From JALZKA01 sp963715405 (GTDB lineage: Bacteria; Actinomycetota; Thermoleophilia; Solirubrobacterales; 70-9), in contig OY970239.1 in NCBI GenBank assembly GCA_963715405.1, positions 1,674,001 to 1,738,000 of the forward strand: 64,000 nt of DNA, read 5' to 3'. The notes under the pieces are model-generated. The model ran no database searches. It was given only the letters and a program-made list of their open reading frames with translations, and had not been told where the DNA came from. Shown here one piece after another: positions 16,493-24,845 of the stretch (positions within the stretch are counted from its first letter, which is position 1; the number at the start of each line of letters is the position of its first letter). The position numbers were made by a program, and so were the translations under genes.

Positions 16493-17600
16493 TTCCTTCG
16501 ACGCCGCGAGCGTCGTCATTGCGCATGACTTCGCCGAGGCGTATGGCGGCGCTGAGCGTATTGCAGCCGAGATCGCCGAGATCTTCCCCAGAGCCGAGGT
16601 CTGGACGATCTTGGGTCGACCTGCGGTCGCTCGTCGGATGGGCGTTGAGGACAGGTTTCGCTCGATCCTGCCGCCCCGCTCCAGGCTCCTGCACAGCTAC
16701 CGACTCCTGGCTCCCGTGTTTCCGGCTCTTGTGGCGGCGAACCGCCTCCCGGCTTGCGACCTCCTCATCACCTCGAGCTATGCGTTCGCGCACGGCTTTC
16801 GCACGGAGAACGACGCGCCGCAGCTCTGTTACTGCTACAGCCCGCTGCGCTTCGCTTGGTCGATGACGGAGGACTATGCCGGCCGGATTCCGGGCGGCGC
16901 TGTCGGAGCCGTTGCGCTGAAGAGCCTGGCGTCAGCGATGCGCATAGCCGACCGCCGCGCGGCCGCGCGGGTAACCACGTACGTGGCCGAATCGGAATTC
17001 GTGTCCGCCCAGCTTCAGCGGAACTACAACGTTCAGAGTCGCGTCATCTGGCCGCCCGTGGATTGCCGGCGGTTTAGCCCGTCGGTGACGGGTGAGCACG
17101 ACGATTACTTTCTCTTCTACGGCCGCCTGATCGAGCCGTACAAGCAGCCGACGCTGGCGGTGGAGGCCTTCCGCGGGCTCAGGCACCAGTTGGTCGTCGC
17201 GGGCGACGGCCCCGCGATGTCAGACCTTCGACGCAGGGCTCCAAAAAACGTCACGTTCGTAGGCCATCTCGACGATGGTGACCTCATCCCGTTGATTCAA
17301 AGGTGCGCCGCCGTGATCTTTCCGAGCCGAGATGATTTCGGGCTCGTGCCAGTCGAGGCGATGGCTTGCGGGCGTCCCGTGCTCGCGTTTGCCGGGGGCG
17401 GCGCGCTGGAAACCGTGGTCCCTGGGGTCACCGGGGAATTCTTCGACGCTCAGGACAGCGCGACGCTACGGTCCGCGCTCGCGTCCTTCGATCCCGACGC
17501 GTACGCCCCTGATGCGATCCGGGCGCATGCGGAACGGTGGCGCCCCGAGCGCTTCCGGGATGAGCTCCTCGAGGCGGCCCGCGAAACGCTTCGCCGTTGA
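16461..17600 (+). CDS. glycosyltransferase family 4
   Basis: 379 residues from ATG 16461; an upstream in-frame ATG at 16404 would add 19 residues that are only an out-of-frame reading of the kinase gene. Overlaps the end of the BY-kinase gene by about 32 bases, so the two are co-transcribed. Motifs: VVIAHDFAEAYGGAERIA, CYCYSPLRFAWSMTEDYAG, VIWPPVDCRRFSP, FYGRLIEPYKQPTLAVEA and DDFGLVPVEAMACGRPVLAF. Close in type to the gene at 13628. Probably adds a hexose to the repeat unit. Confidence 0.87.
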   Translation: MRPTSTTTATDSFDAASVVIAHDFAEAYGGAERIAAEIAEIFPRAEVWTILGRPAVARRMGVEDRFRSILPPRSRLLHSYRLLAPVFPALVAANRLPACDLLITSSYAFAHGFRTENDAPQLCYCYSPLRFAWSMTEDYAGRIPGGAVGAVALKSLASAMRIADRRAAARVTTYVAESEFVSAQLQRNYNVQSRVIWPPVDCRRFSPSVTGEHDDYFLFYGRLIEPYKQPTLAVEAFRGLRHQLVVAGDGPAMSDLRRRAPKNVTFVGHLDDGDLIPLIQRCAAVIFPSRDDFGLVPVEAMACGRPVLAFAGGGALETVVPGVTGEFFDAQDSATLRSALASFDPDAYAPDAIRAHAERWRPERFRDELLEAARETLRR

Positions 17601-17670
17601 CACTGCGCCAGCGCGTGTTGTTATCGTCCCCCCCGCCGGAACGGGCTGGACCCTCGCCGGGGTGGACCTG

Positions 17671-19023
17671 ATGAGATTACGAATGCAGCCAAGGCGCCCT
17701 CGATGGCGCCACTTTGTCGGGCTTGTCGCGATGCTCGTCGTGTGCGCGCCAGCACCAGCCGCCTCGGCCGAGCCCCTCTTCGGATTCAACGATTCGTTCG
17801 CGGTTCCGCCCGCCGCAGACGAGGATCGGCTGAACCTGCTCGAGGCCAGAGCCGGCGCCGAAATCTCCCGCCTGACGGTTTCGTGGGCGGACGTGGACCA
17901 CGATCCGGATAAGCAGGAATGGGCGATTTACGACCGGCGGATCCAGTCGATCCGGGATGCGGGCATGAAGCCGCTGATAATCCTCCAAGGATCTCCGGCT
18001 TGGGCTCGGCCGGGCCTCCACTGCTTTTCCCGTCCGATCTTTTGTCCACCCGACGCCGCCCATCTAGACGACTGGGAGCACTTTTCCTACCAGGTAGCCG
18101 AGCGCTATCCCGACGCCGTTGCGTTCGAGGTGTGGAACGAGCCGAACTGGCGCGGGGCTTGGCAAAATTTCAACGGACCTAATCCTGAGCACTACGCGGC
18201 GATGTTCAAGCGCTCGGTCGGGGCCGTTCGCTTCGCCGTCCCGTCAATGCCAGTGCTGATCGGGAGCCTCACCTATTCACTCAGGGACGTAGAGCGCGGC
18301 AACATGACGATCCCGACCTGGCTCCGCCGATTCGCACTGGCGGGAGGCGCCTCGTTCCTGAGGCCGGGCGATGGGATCGGCATTCACGCCTACCCGTGGA
18401 CTGACGAGATGGAAACGCTTGACACCCAGTTCGCGGCGATCATGAAGCAGATCAGGGAGCAACGCAATGCGTGGACGCCAGGGGCTGAGATCTGGGTGAC
18501 GGAGACTGGTGCGACCACCACGGGTCCGCATCCCGTGACGGAACGACAGCAGGCACGGACCATTGTTCACATCCTCAACGCCCTGCTCGATGACAACCTG
18601 GGGGCGGTGCTCGTCCATACTTCGGTAGAGCCAACTCCCAACCCGGCGCACCCCGCGGAGGAGGGTAGCGGGGTCCTCAAATGGGAGACGTTTGCGCCGA
18701 AGCCGGCGTATTGCGTCCTTTTGGCCCGGGCCGGAACCTACAACCCGATCTATCCAGGCTGCCCGACGAGCATCTTCGATCAGATCGGGATGACTCCCAA
18801 GGAGGTCGGGGGGATGGCCGATGACGAAGATCCACCCCGGTGCCTGCTCGGGATCCAGCGCGTGATCGAGCGTCTCCAGGGGTTGCAGAAGAAAAAGGCG
18901 CACTGGAAGTCTTTGGCTCGAGCCGGGGACGAGGTCGCCAAGCGAAGGCTGAGAGCCATACGCGTTCGGATCAAGACCAAGGCGGACAAGCTGGCGGCAC
19001 TTCGGGCCTCGTGCCCGAATTAG
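17671..19023 (+). CDS. secreted GH39-like glycoside hydrolase
   Basis: 450 residues from ATG 17671; the frame is open upstream but that part is antisense to nothing useful and overlaps the preceding gene. Signal peptide MRLRMQPRRPRWRHFVGL... with an AxA-type site near residue 32 (PAASAE). Barrel motifs: FEVWNEPN (acid/base Glu157), IGIHAYPW, and EIWVTETGA (nucleophile Glu278). A C-terminal tail of about 60 residues is strongly basic and helical (QKKKAHWKS, KTKADKLAAL), possibly binding anionic wall polymer. It follows the glycosyltransferase at 16461 on the same strand and converges on the ligase at 19036, so it is physically part of the polysaccharide locus. Confidence 0.85.
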   Translation: MRLRMQPRRPRWRHFVGLVAMLVVCAPAPAASAEPLFGFNDSFAVPPAADEDRLNLLEARAGAEISRLTVSWADVDHDPDKQEWAIYDRRIQSIRDAGMKPLIILQGSPAWARPGLHCFSRPIFCPPDAAHLDDWEHFSYQVAERYPDAVAFEVWNEPNWRGAWQNFNGPNPEHYAAMFKRSVGAVRFAVPSMPVLIGSLTYSLRDVERGNMTIPTWLRRFALAGGASFLRPGDGIGIHAYPWTDEMETLDTQFAAIMKQIREQRNAWTPGAEIWVTETGATTTGPHPVTERQQARTIVHILNALLDDNLGAVLVHTSVEPTPNPAHPAEEGSGVLKWETFAPKPAYCVLLARAGTYNPIYPGCPTSIFDQIGMTPKEVGGMADDEDPPRCLLGIQRVIERLQGLQKKKAHWKSLARAGDEVAKRRLRAIRVRIKTKADKLAALRASCPN

Positions 19024-19035
19024 GGTCGCGCGCCG

Positions 19036-21063
19036 CTACGGGAGGGCGAACGGCTGATTGAACGCGGAGGCGGCCAGCGCCCTGGCGGCGGCCTCGTCGA
19101 AAACCGTGTCAGGTAGCGGGCTGAGCTCGCGTGCCTCCTCGATCGCCTTGAGCGTTCGATCCGTGTCACCCTGGAGCGCATATACCTGTGAGAGAAGGAA
19201 CCAGTGTTTCCAGTTCGTCTCCTCACGGTCGAGCGCCGATTGGACATCGCTACGCGCACCGGCGATTTCTTCGGCTCCGAACTTGGCCAGGGCACGCTGC
19301 GCGTACGGCGTTGCGGCCCACGGCTCGGCTTGAATCGCCTCGGTGGCCTCTCGCTCAGCGCCGGCGTAGTCGCCCACGACGAGCTCGGCAGTGCTCGCAC
19401 GTACCCGCTGAGTAGCCACAAGGCTCGGGATCTGGACGACGCCTGCGAGGATCGCCGCCGCCACGGCCGCCACCCGAGCCCACGAGAGCCTCGACCGGCG
19501 GTGATCGGGGGATGAACCGGATGCTGCCGCAATGCCGGCGGCCCCGAGGCCGAAAATCGAGATGGCCGGGATCTCCCATAGCCAATCGAACCCAGCAACT
19601 ACCAGAAAGACGACGAAGGCCGAGACCATGGCAGCGAGAGCGCTTGCATCTCCAGTAGACCTCGATCGCCTGAGTTCGTGCGCAGCCGCAAACAGGAGAG
19701 TCCCCAGGAAGGCGAGCAGGCTGACCACTCCGAACACTCCCAGCTCGGCCGCAACCTCGATGTATAGGGAGTGCGCGTCGCGTAGCGACTCCTCTTCGCC
19801 GCCGTCGCGATTCCACCAGTACCCGAAGCTTCCGGCACCGATTCCGGTGAGGGGATCGGAAGAGAACGCACGTGCGCCCGACGCCCAAATTTCATAGCGC
19901 GTGGTATCGAGACTTGCCAGGCGCGCGGCTGGATCCGCTCCCTCTGTCGGGTAATAGCGCGGATCAGCAGAAGGTTGGGCAGTCGCACCCGCGCCACCTA
20001 TCGCCAGGGCAGCCACGACCGCTGCTCCCCCCAAAGAGACTACGATCGCGGGGCCCCAGCGCCCGATTTGATTTCCGCGTTTGAAGCCTCGATCCCCGCT
20101 CCGCGTCGCGACCCATCCACATAGAACCGAGGCGCCGATGAGCGAAAGCAGAACGAGCCCGGAGCCCGAATCACCGCTTCCGTCCGCAACCTCCGGATGG
20201 CCTCGGACGGCGAACACGCAAGCGGCCGTCGTAAGGACCGCTGCGGCGGCGTGCACGCCTGCTGAGCGACGGTCGCGGCTCAGATAGATAGACACGACCA
20301 ACCCAACCAAGGCGGCAAGGATCGCGCCACGTGAGTAAGTCAGATAGATCGCAACGCCGGCCCACGGGGTAACCGAGAGGGCTGCCACGCGCCATCCGCC
20401 TGCGCGCGGACTGACGCTGTAAGTGACGGCTATGGCCAGCGCCATCGCGCTCCAGGCGCCAATCGCGTTCCAATACCCGAGCGGAAACAGGAGCCTTCGT
20501 GACGGCCACGTGTCGACGCCAAAGAGATTGAAGACATCAGGCACCAACCGACTTAGGACGGCTGCGACGGGAACGACGAGCGCCGCTGCCGCCAAACCGG
20601 CCGCTGCCGCCCTCCAAGAGCGAGAGCTCAAGCCGAACGCAATGAGCACGACGATGCCTCCGTAAGCGACCACGCGCGCCAGCTCGACCGCGCTTTGCTC
20701 AATGCTCTCGGTAGAGGTCGCACTCAGAGCGGTGAGTGCAAAAAAGAGGAGTCCAAAGGCCATGACCCGCCCTAGAGCGCGTGAGGGGCGGGCACGCGGC
20801 AGCACTCCGAACGCAACCGCGAGCGCGATTCCCCAGAGCAAGAAAATGCTCATCTCCTGTCTCGCAACGAGGTCCGCCCCGCCGCCCCGGAAGGCAACAA
20901 CGAGCAGGATTGCGAACGGAATGCTCCCCACGATGAAGGGGGTGCTCGGCGCTCGCTTCCTCACGCGTGAGCGTGAGCGCGCTCGTGGGCGGCCCGGACC
21001 TATGGAGGGCCGATTGGGCCTGGGGCCGGCGTCGCTCGATCCCGGGCCCAAAAATTCATTCAC
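19036..21063 (-). CDS. O-antigen ligase/polymerase-like protein with TPR tail
   Basis: About 675 residues from GTG 21063; an ATG at 21132 in the same frame would add 23 residues. I prefer 21063 because a TAATAT -10 sits five bases before it. After a Pro/Arg-rich cytoplasmic N-terminus there are about 12 membrane spans. The Wzy_C region reads YEIWASGARAFSSDPLTGIG, GAGSFGYWW and DAHSLYIEVAAELGVFG. The last 130 residues are helical TPR-type repeats (GDYAGAEREATEAIQAEPW, KHWFLLSQVYALQGD). Homologous TPR-tailed polymerases are known in Wzy-type systems. It would polymerise or transfer the finished glycan outside the membrane; a second, TPR-less member lies at 9765. Confidence 0.85.
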   Translation of the reverse strand: MNEFLGPGSSDAGPRPNRPSIGPGRPRARSRSRVRKRAPSTPFIVGSIPFAILLVVAFRGGGADLVARQEMSIFLLWGIALAVAFGVLPRARPSRALGRVMAFGLLFFALTALSATSTESIEQSAVELARVVAYGGIVVLIAFGLSSRSWRAAAAGLAAAALVVPVAAVLSRLVPDVFNLFGVDTWPSRRLLFPLGYWNAIGAWSAMALAIAVTYSVSPRAGGWRVAALSVTPWAGVAIYLTYSRGAILAALVGLVVSIYLSRDRRSAGVHAAAAVLTTAACVFAVRGHPEVADGSGDSGSGLVLLSLIGASVLCGWVATRSGDRGFKRGNQIGRWGPAIVVSLGGAAVVAALAIGGAGATAQPSADPRYYPTEGADPAARLASLDTTRYEIWASGARAFSSDPLTGIGAGSFGYWWNRDGGEEESLRDAHSLYIEVAAELGVFGVVSLLAFLGTLLFAAAHELRRSRSTGDASALAAMVSAFVVFLVVAGFDWLWEIPAISIFGLGAAGIAAASGSSPDHRRSRLSWARVAAVAAAILAGVVQIPSLVATQRVRASTAELVVGDYAGAEREATEAIQAEPWAATPYAQRALAKFGAEEIAGARSDVQSALDREETNWKHWFLLSQVYALQGDTDRTLKAIEEARELSPLPDTVFDEAAARALAASAFNQPFALP

Positions 21064-21068
21064 GCGAC

Positions 21069-21074
21069 ATATTA
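21069..21074 (-). promoter_or_regulatory. candidate leaderless -10 element
   Basis: Read on the minus strand, TTCGCC, 17 bases, then TAATAT, five bases before GTG 21063. Transcription would begin almost at the start codon. Confidence 0.4.
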
Positions 21075-21135
21075 AATCGGAGTGAAGGATCGGCGAAGCC
21101 GGGGGGGAAACCGCCCATAACGTCCGATTCATGGT

Positions 21136-21141
21136 TATAGT
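21136..21141 (+). promoter_or_regulatory. candidate -10 element for the LPXTG gene
   Basis: TATAGT lies 27 bases before ATG 21169 in the short divergent gap. No clear -35 is present, so this is tentative. Confidence 0.25.
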
Positions 21142-21168
21142 GGTGCGAGCCGATTAGAAGAACCGGCG

Positions 21169-21585
21169 ATGGGGAACAAGGTCAATCACGTGACAATCGA
21201 GAATCTGGGCAGGAAGAATTTCGTAGTCTTGGGCGCACTCGCAGCGCTTGTCGTCAGCTGTCTGTGCCTTGCATGGGCCGGCTCGGCGAATGCGCAGCTG
21301 CCGAGCGGCTGCGTCGAATACGACGACCCGTGCATCGGTCCCATCGACGAAGTCGATGAGGATGGTGACTTCGGTCCTGGCTTCGGAGGCGGTAACAATC
21401 CCGGACACTTCGGAGACGGAGACGGACTCGCCCATGGTGGATCCGGTGACGCCGACGGCAACCTTCCCTTCACCGGGTATCCCTTGACAGGCCTGATCCT
21501 CCTGCTTCTGGTCCTGCTGCTCGCAGGTCTAGCGATACGCAGCGTCGTCGCGGCCCGCGAGAAGCTCGCGGCTCGCGCACCCTAG
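21169..21585 (+). CDS. small LPXTG-type wall-anchored surface protein
   Basis: 138 residues. A signal peptide (hydrophobic about 18-38, cleavage after SANA) leads into a short Asp/Gly-rich mature part (EVDEDGDFGPGFGGGNN, HFGDGDG) of only about 55 residues. The C-terminus is a complete sortase sorting signal: LPFTG at 99-103, a 20-residue Leu-rich membrane segment, and a tail with Arg and Lys (RSVVAAREKLAARAP). The mature part has two Cys close together near 48-55. The acidic loops may bind calcium. It stands between the TPR-ligase and the initiating sugar transferase, so a role in wall display of the polymer or as a small spacer protein is possible but unproved. No sortase lies in the window. 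Confidence 0.75.
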   Translation: MGNKVNHVTIENLGRKNFVVLGALAALVVSCLCLAWAGSANAQLPSGCVEYDDPCIGPIDEVDEDGDFGPGFGGGNNPGHFGDGDGLAHGGSGDADGNLPFTGYPLTGLILLLLVLLLAGLAIRSVVAAREKLAARAP

Positions 21586-21629
21586 CTCGCAGTCGCCGGA
21601 AAACTCGCGGCCACTCCGGCGGTTGCCTG

Positions 21630-21658
21630 TTGCAACTCGCGGCAGGTTTGTCTAGATT
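21630..21658 (+). promoter_or_regulatory. sigma70-type promoter of the sugar transferase gene
   Basis: TTGCAA at 21630-21635, a 17-base spacer, then TAGATT at 21653-21658. Predicted transcription start near 21665. This rules out the TTG at 21630 as a translation start. Confidence 0.5.
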
Positions 21659-21671
21659 GGCTGCTCAGCCA

Positions 21672-23189
21672 ATGGGTACGGGCTCCGAGGGTGGAGACCT
21701 GCCGAATCTTTGGCCTCGCATGAAGACAACAATCGAGACTGACGAGATTCCGGCCGAGCGGCCGGCCATAGCGCCGGCTACCGAGCGTCTCGTCACGGCG
21801 CGGAACGATCACGATGCCCGCCTGAAGCTGGCTCGGCGCCGCGACGCGCTGTTCCGCCGCTCACTGGCGCTGGCGGACATGAGCGCCGTGATGCTGGCTG
21901 TCGTCGCAGCCGTCGCTATCGATCCGGCGGACGGGCTCCACCCGGCCGTCATCGGTGTCCCAGTCGTATTCGTCGCGGTGGTCAAGGCGATGGGCCTCTA
22001 CGACCGCGATGAGCATCTGCTTCACAAGTCGACTCTCGACGAAGTCCCGTCCCTGTTTGGAATCGCGACCCTCGCGGCGCTCCTTCTCTGGCTCGCCAAC
22101 GGGTCGTTCGTCGACGGGGGATTGGGCCGAGGCCAAGTGCTCATGGCCTGGCTGACCCTCTTCATAGCCGTCGTTTGCTTCCGCTCATTCGCTCGCGCCA
22201 TCGCCACCCGTCTCGCTCCAGTTGAACGCTGTCTACTGGTCGGCGATCAAGACGCGGCGGACTACCTCCGCGAAAAACTCGCGATCAGCTCTTCTGTCAA
22301 AGCAGAGCTCGCAGGGGTGGTAGCCCCTGTAGTTGGCGCCTATGGCGGCAAGGTAAAGCCGCCGCCCGACCTCGGATCAATCGTCAACCGCCATCAGGTC
22401 GAGCGCGTGATTCTTGCGACCGAGGCGGATTCGCGCGACGAGCTTCTCTACATGATCCGGGAATTCAAACGGATCGGCGTAAAGGTGAGCGTCCTGCCCG
22501 AGGCGTCACGAGTCGCCGGTTCCTCCGTCGAGCTGGATCACCTTCACGGCGTAACGCTGCTTGGAATGAAGCGTTTCGAGTTCACCAGATCGTCCCGCCT
22601 CGTAAAGCGATCCCTCGACCTGGTGGGGTCGTTGGCGGGGCTGACCCTCCTGTCTCCTCTTCTGCTGGCCGTCGCCGTGAGCATCAAGCTTGACTCTTCG
22701 GGTCCGATCCTCTTCCGTCAACGCCGTGTGGGCCGGGACGGAAACGAATTCTCGATGTTCAAGTTTCGCAGCATGGTCAACGAGGCGGAAGCCGTCAAGG
22801 AGGATCTCGACCACCTGAATCATGCGGCCTCAGGGCTTTTCAAGATCGCCGAAGATCCGCGACTCACCCGTGTGGGGCGAATCATCAGACGCTGGCAACT
22901 TGATGAGATTCCCCAGCTCTTCAACGTGTTGCGAGGCGAGATGAGTCTCGTCGGCCCTCGGCCGCTAATTCCCTCGGAAGACCGTCAGATCGAGGGTTGG
23001 TACCGGCGCCGACTCGACGTGCCGCCGGGAATGACGGGGCACTGGCAGATCCTCGGATCTTCAGCGCATATCCCGCTGGACGAGATGGTGAAGCTGGACT
23101 ACCTCTACGTGGCCAACTGGTCGCTTTGGGGAGACGTGCGGCTCCTGCTGCGGACCATTCCGTTTGTCTTCGGCCGCAGAGGGCTCTAA
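21672..23189 (+). CDS. polyprenyl-phosphate sugar phosphotransferase (initiating enzyme)
   Basis: 505 residues from ATG 21672, seven bases after the predicted transcript start; ATG 21720 is the alternative (489 residues). Four to five membrane spans, a CoA-binding-like Rossmann middle domain (ERCLLVGDQDAADYLREKL), a further span, and the C-terminal Bac_transf domain: KRSLDLVGSLAGLTLL, LFRQRRVGRDGNEFSMFKFR, DEIPQLFNVLRGEMSLVGPR. This is the WbaP/WcaJ-type enzyme that moves a sugar-1-phosphate from a nucleotide sugar to undecaprenyl phosphate, the first step of repeat-unit assembly. It ends six bases before the convergent argS stop. Confidence 0.92.
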   Translation: MGTGSEGGDLPNLWPRMKTTIETDEIPAERPAIAPATERLVTARNDHDARLKLARRRDALFRRSLALADMSAVMLAVVAAVAIDPADGLHPAVIGVPVVFVAVVKAMGLYDRDEHLLHKSTLDEVPSLFGIATLAALLLWLANGSFVDGGLGRGQVLMAWLTLFIAVVCFRSFARAIATRLAPVERCLLVGDQDAADYLREKLAISSSVKAELAGVVAPVVGAYGGKVKPPPDLGSIVNRHQVERVILATEADSRDELLYMIREFKRIGVKVSVLPEASRVAGSSVELDHLHGVTLLGMKRFEFTRSSRLVKRSLDLVGSLAGLTLLSPLLLAVAVSIKLDSSGPILFRQRRVGRDGNEFSMFKFRSMVNEAEAVKEDLDHLNHAASGLFKIAEDPRLTRVGRIIRRWQLDEIPQLFNVLRGEMSLVGPRPLIPSEDRQIEGWYRRRLDVPPGMTGHWQILGSSAHIPLDEMVKLDYLYVANWSLWGDVRLLLRTIPFVFGRRGL

Positions 23190-23194
23190 GCCCC

Positions 23195-24808
23195 CTACAT
23201 CCGGTCGGGAGCGCTAACGCCAAGCAGCTCGAGGCTCGTTGCGATCACGTGCTGAGCCGCCCTGCAGATCGTGAGACGCGCCGACTCGAGCCCTTCCACG
23301 CCCGACTCAGCATCGGCGCCCACGACTCGGCAGTCGCGGTAGAACGCGTGAAAGTCAGCGGCTACGGCGCCCGCGTAGGCGCAAAGCCGGTGCGGCGCGC
23401 GCTTCTGTGCTGCCTCTCCGATGACGTCCGGGAGCTCCAGAATGCGTCGAATCAAAGCGGCTTCCGATGCGTCCACCCCAAGTGTCAGGCCGGCTGAAGG
23501 CTCCTCCTGGGCGTTTCGGAGAATGCCGGCAAGCCGCGCGTGGGCGTATTGGACGTAATAGACCGGGTTGTCTTGCGAAGTGGAACGAGCGAGGTCGAGA
23601 TCGAGATCGATAACCGTGTCGTGTGAGCGCTGGAGCAGAAAGAACCGGGCGGCGTCCGCGCCGATGTCTTCGACGAGCTCATCGAGCGTGACGAAATCTC
23701 CCTTTCGCTTGGACATCCGCGCTCGCTCTCCGCGCTCGACGATGTTCACCATCTGCATGATCGGAGCTTCGTAGCGGTCAGGATCGCCGCTCAGCATCGC
23801 TACGGCGGCCTTCATCCGCAGGACGTAGCCATGATGGTCGGCGCCCAAGGGGTCGATCATGAGACCGGCCTCGCGTTCGAGCTTGTCACGGTGGTAGGCG
23901 ATGTCGGCGGCGAAGTAAGTGGGCTCGCCGTCCGAGCGAATCAGCACTCGGTCCTTGTCATCGCCCCATGCCGAAGTGCGCAGCCAGAGCGCACCGTCGG
24001 ATTCATAGGAGTGTCCGCCGTCCGCAAGCACCTTCAGGGTTTCCTCAAGCGCCCCAGCCTCGTGCAGTGCGAGTTCTGACGACCAGGTGTCGAACTGGAC
24101 CCCGAAGCGCGCGAGGCTCGCCTCGATTCGCCTTCTCATCGCCTCCACCCCCTCTGTCGCCAGCGCTTCGAGGTCGTCAGGTCCCAAGCCGGCGGCCTGA
24201 AGCTCCGTTGCGAGCTCTCCTACGTACGCGCCGGCATACCCGTCCTCCGGTGGGTTCTCTCCTTGCATGCGGGCGGCGATTGAGGCTGCAAAGCTTCGGA
24301 TCTGCGCGCCGGTGTCGTTCACGTAGTACTCGCGCTTTACATCGTGGCCGGCCCGCTCGAGAATCCGTGCGAGCGAATCGCCGTACGCCGCCCCTCTTCC
24401 GCCCGCCGCAGTCAGTGGTCCGGTCGGGTTGGCCGAGACGAACTCGAGCAGGACGTTGGGCTCCGCTGGGGGGCCTGATCCGAACGCTTCGTCCGACTTG
24501 ATCGCCCACGCAGCTTCGCGGTGCCATCGCTCGGACATGAAGAGGTTGACGAAGCCGGGACCTGCGACCTCGATTCGCGTGACCCGATCGCCGAGCGACT
24601 CTCTGAGCGCGCCGCCAAGGCGTTCGCCGATCTCGCGTGGAGGCTCGCCGAGCGAAGGAGCCATGAGCATCGCCGCGTTGGTCGAATAATCGCCCTGATC
24701 CGCGCGCCTTGGCCGATCGAGCCCAGCTTCCTGAGTGAGTACCGCACCCAGCGACGACACGGCTTCGGCGACTGCGGCGCGCAGGTCCGTGTGCGAGTTC
24801 AACGGCAT
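23195..24808 (-). CDS. argS: arginyl-tRNA synthetase
   Basis: 537 residues, class I synthetase charging tRNA-Arg. It has the N-terminal additional domain, the catalytic core with LLEFVSANPTGPL, YYVNDTGAQIRSFA and ARMSKRKGDFVTLDEL (KMSKS region), and the C-terminal DALR anticodon-binding domain. The HIGH motif is odd: after NPTGPL, where HVGH or HIGG is usual, the sequence is TAAGGRGAAYGD, with both His replaced. Everything else looks intact, so I regard it as a working enzyme with a divergent motif. It is a single gene between the polysaccharide locus and the epimerase, reading toward the former. Confidence 0.93.
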   Translation of the reverse strand: MPLNSHTDLRAAVAEAVSSLGAVLTQEAGLDRPRRADQGDYSTNAAMLMAPSLGEPPREIGERLGGALRESLGDRVTRIEVAGPGFVNLFMSERWHREAAWAIKSDEAFGSGPPAEPNVLLEFVSANPTGPLTAAGGRGAAYGDSLARILERAGHDVKREYYVNDTGAQIRSFAASIAARMQGENPPEDGYAGAYVGELATELQAAGLGPDDLEALATEGVEAMRRRIEASLARFGVQFDTWSSELALHEAGALEETLKVLADGGHSYESDGALWLRTSAWGDDKDRVLIRSDGEPTYFAADIAYHRDKLEREAGLMIDPLGADHHGYVLRMKAAVAMLSGDPDRYEAPIMQMVNIVERGERARMSKRKGDFVTLDELVEDIGADAARFFLLQRSHDTVIDLDLDLARSTSQDNPVYYVQYAHARLAGILRNAQEEPSAGLTLGVDASEAALIRRILELPDVIGEAAQKRAPHRLCAYAGAVAADFHAFYRDCRVVGADAESGVEGLESARLTICRAAQHVIATSLELLGVSAPDRM

Positions 24809-24833
24809 GGCCGCGAGTCTACGAACAGGTGTT

Positions 24834-24839
24834 TAGGCT
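24834..24839 (+). promoter_or_regulatory. candidate leaderless -10 element
   Basis: TAGGCT stands exactly six bases before ATG 24846, and no Shine-Dalgarno sequence is present. Confidence 0.45.
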
Positions 24840-24845
24840 GAGCCG

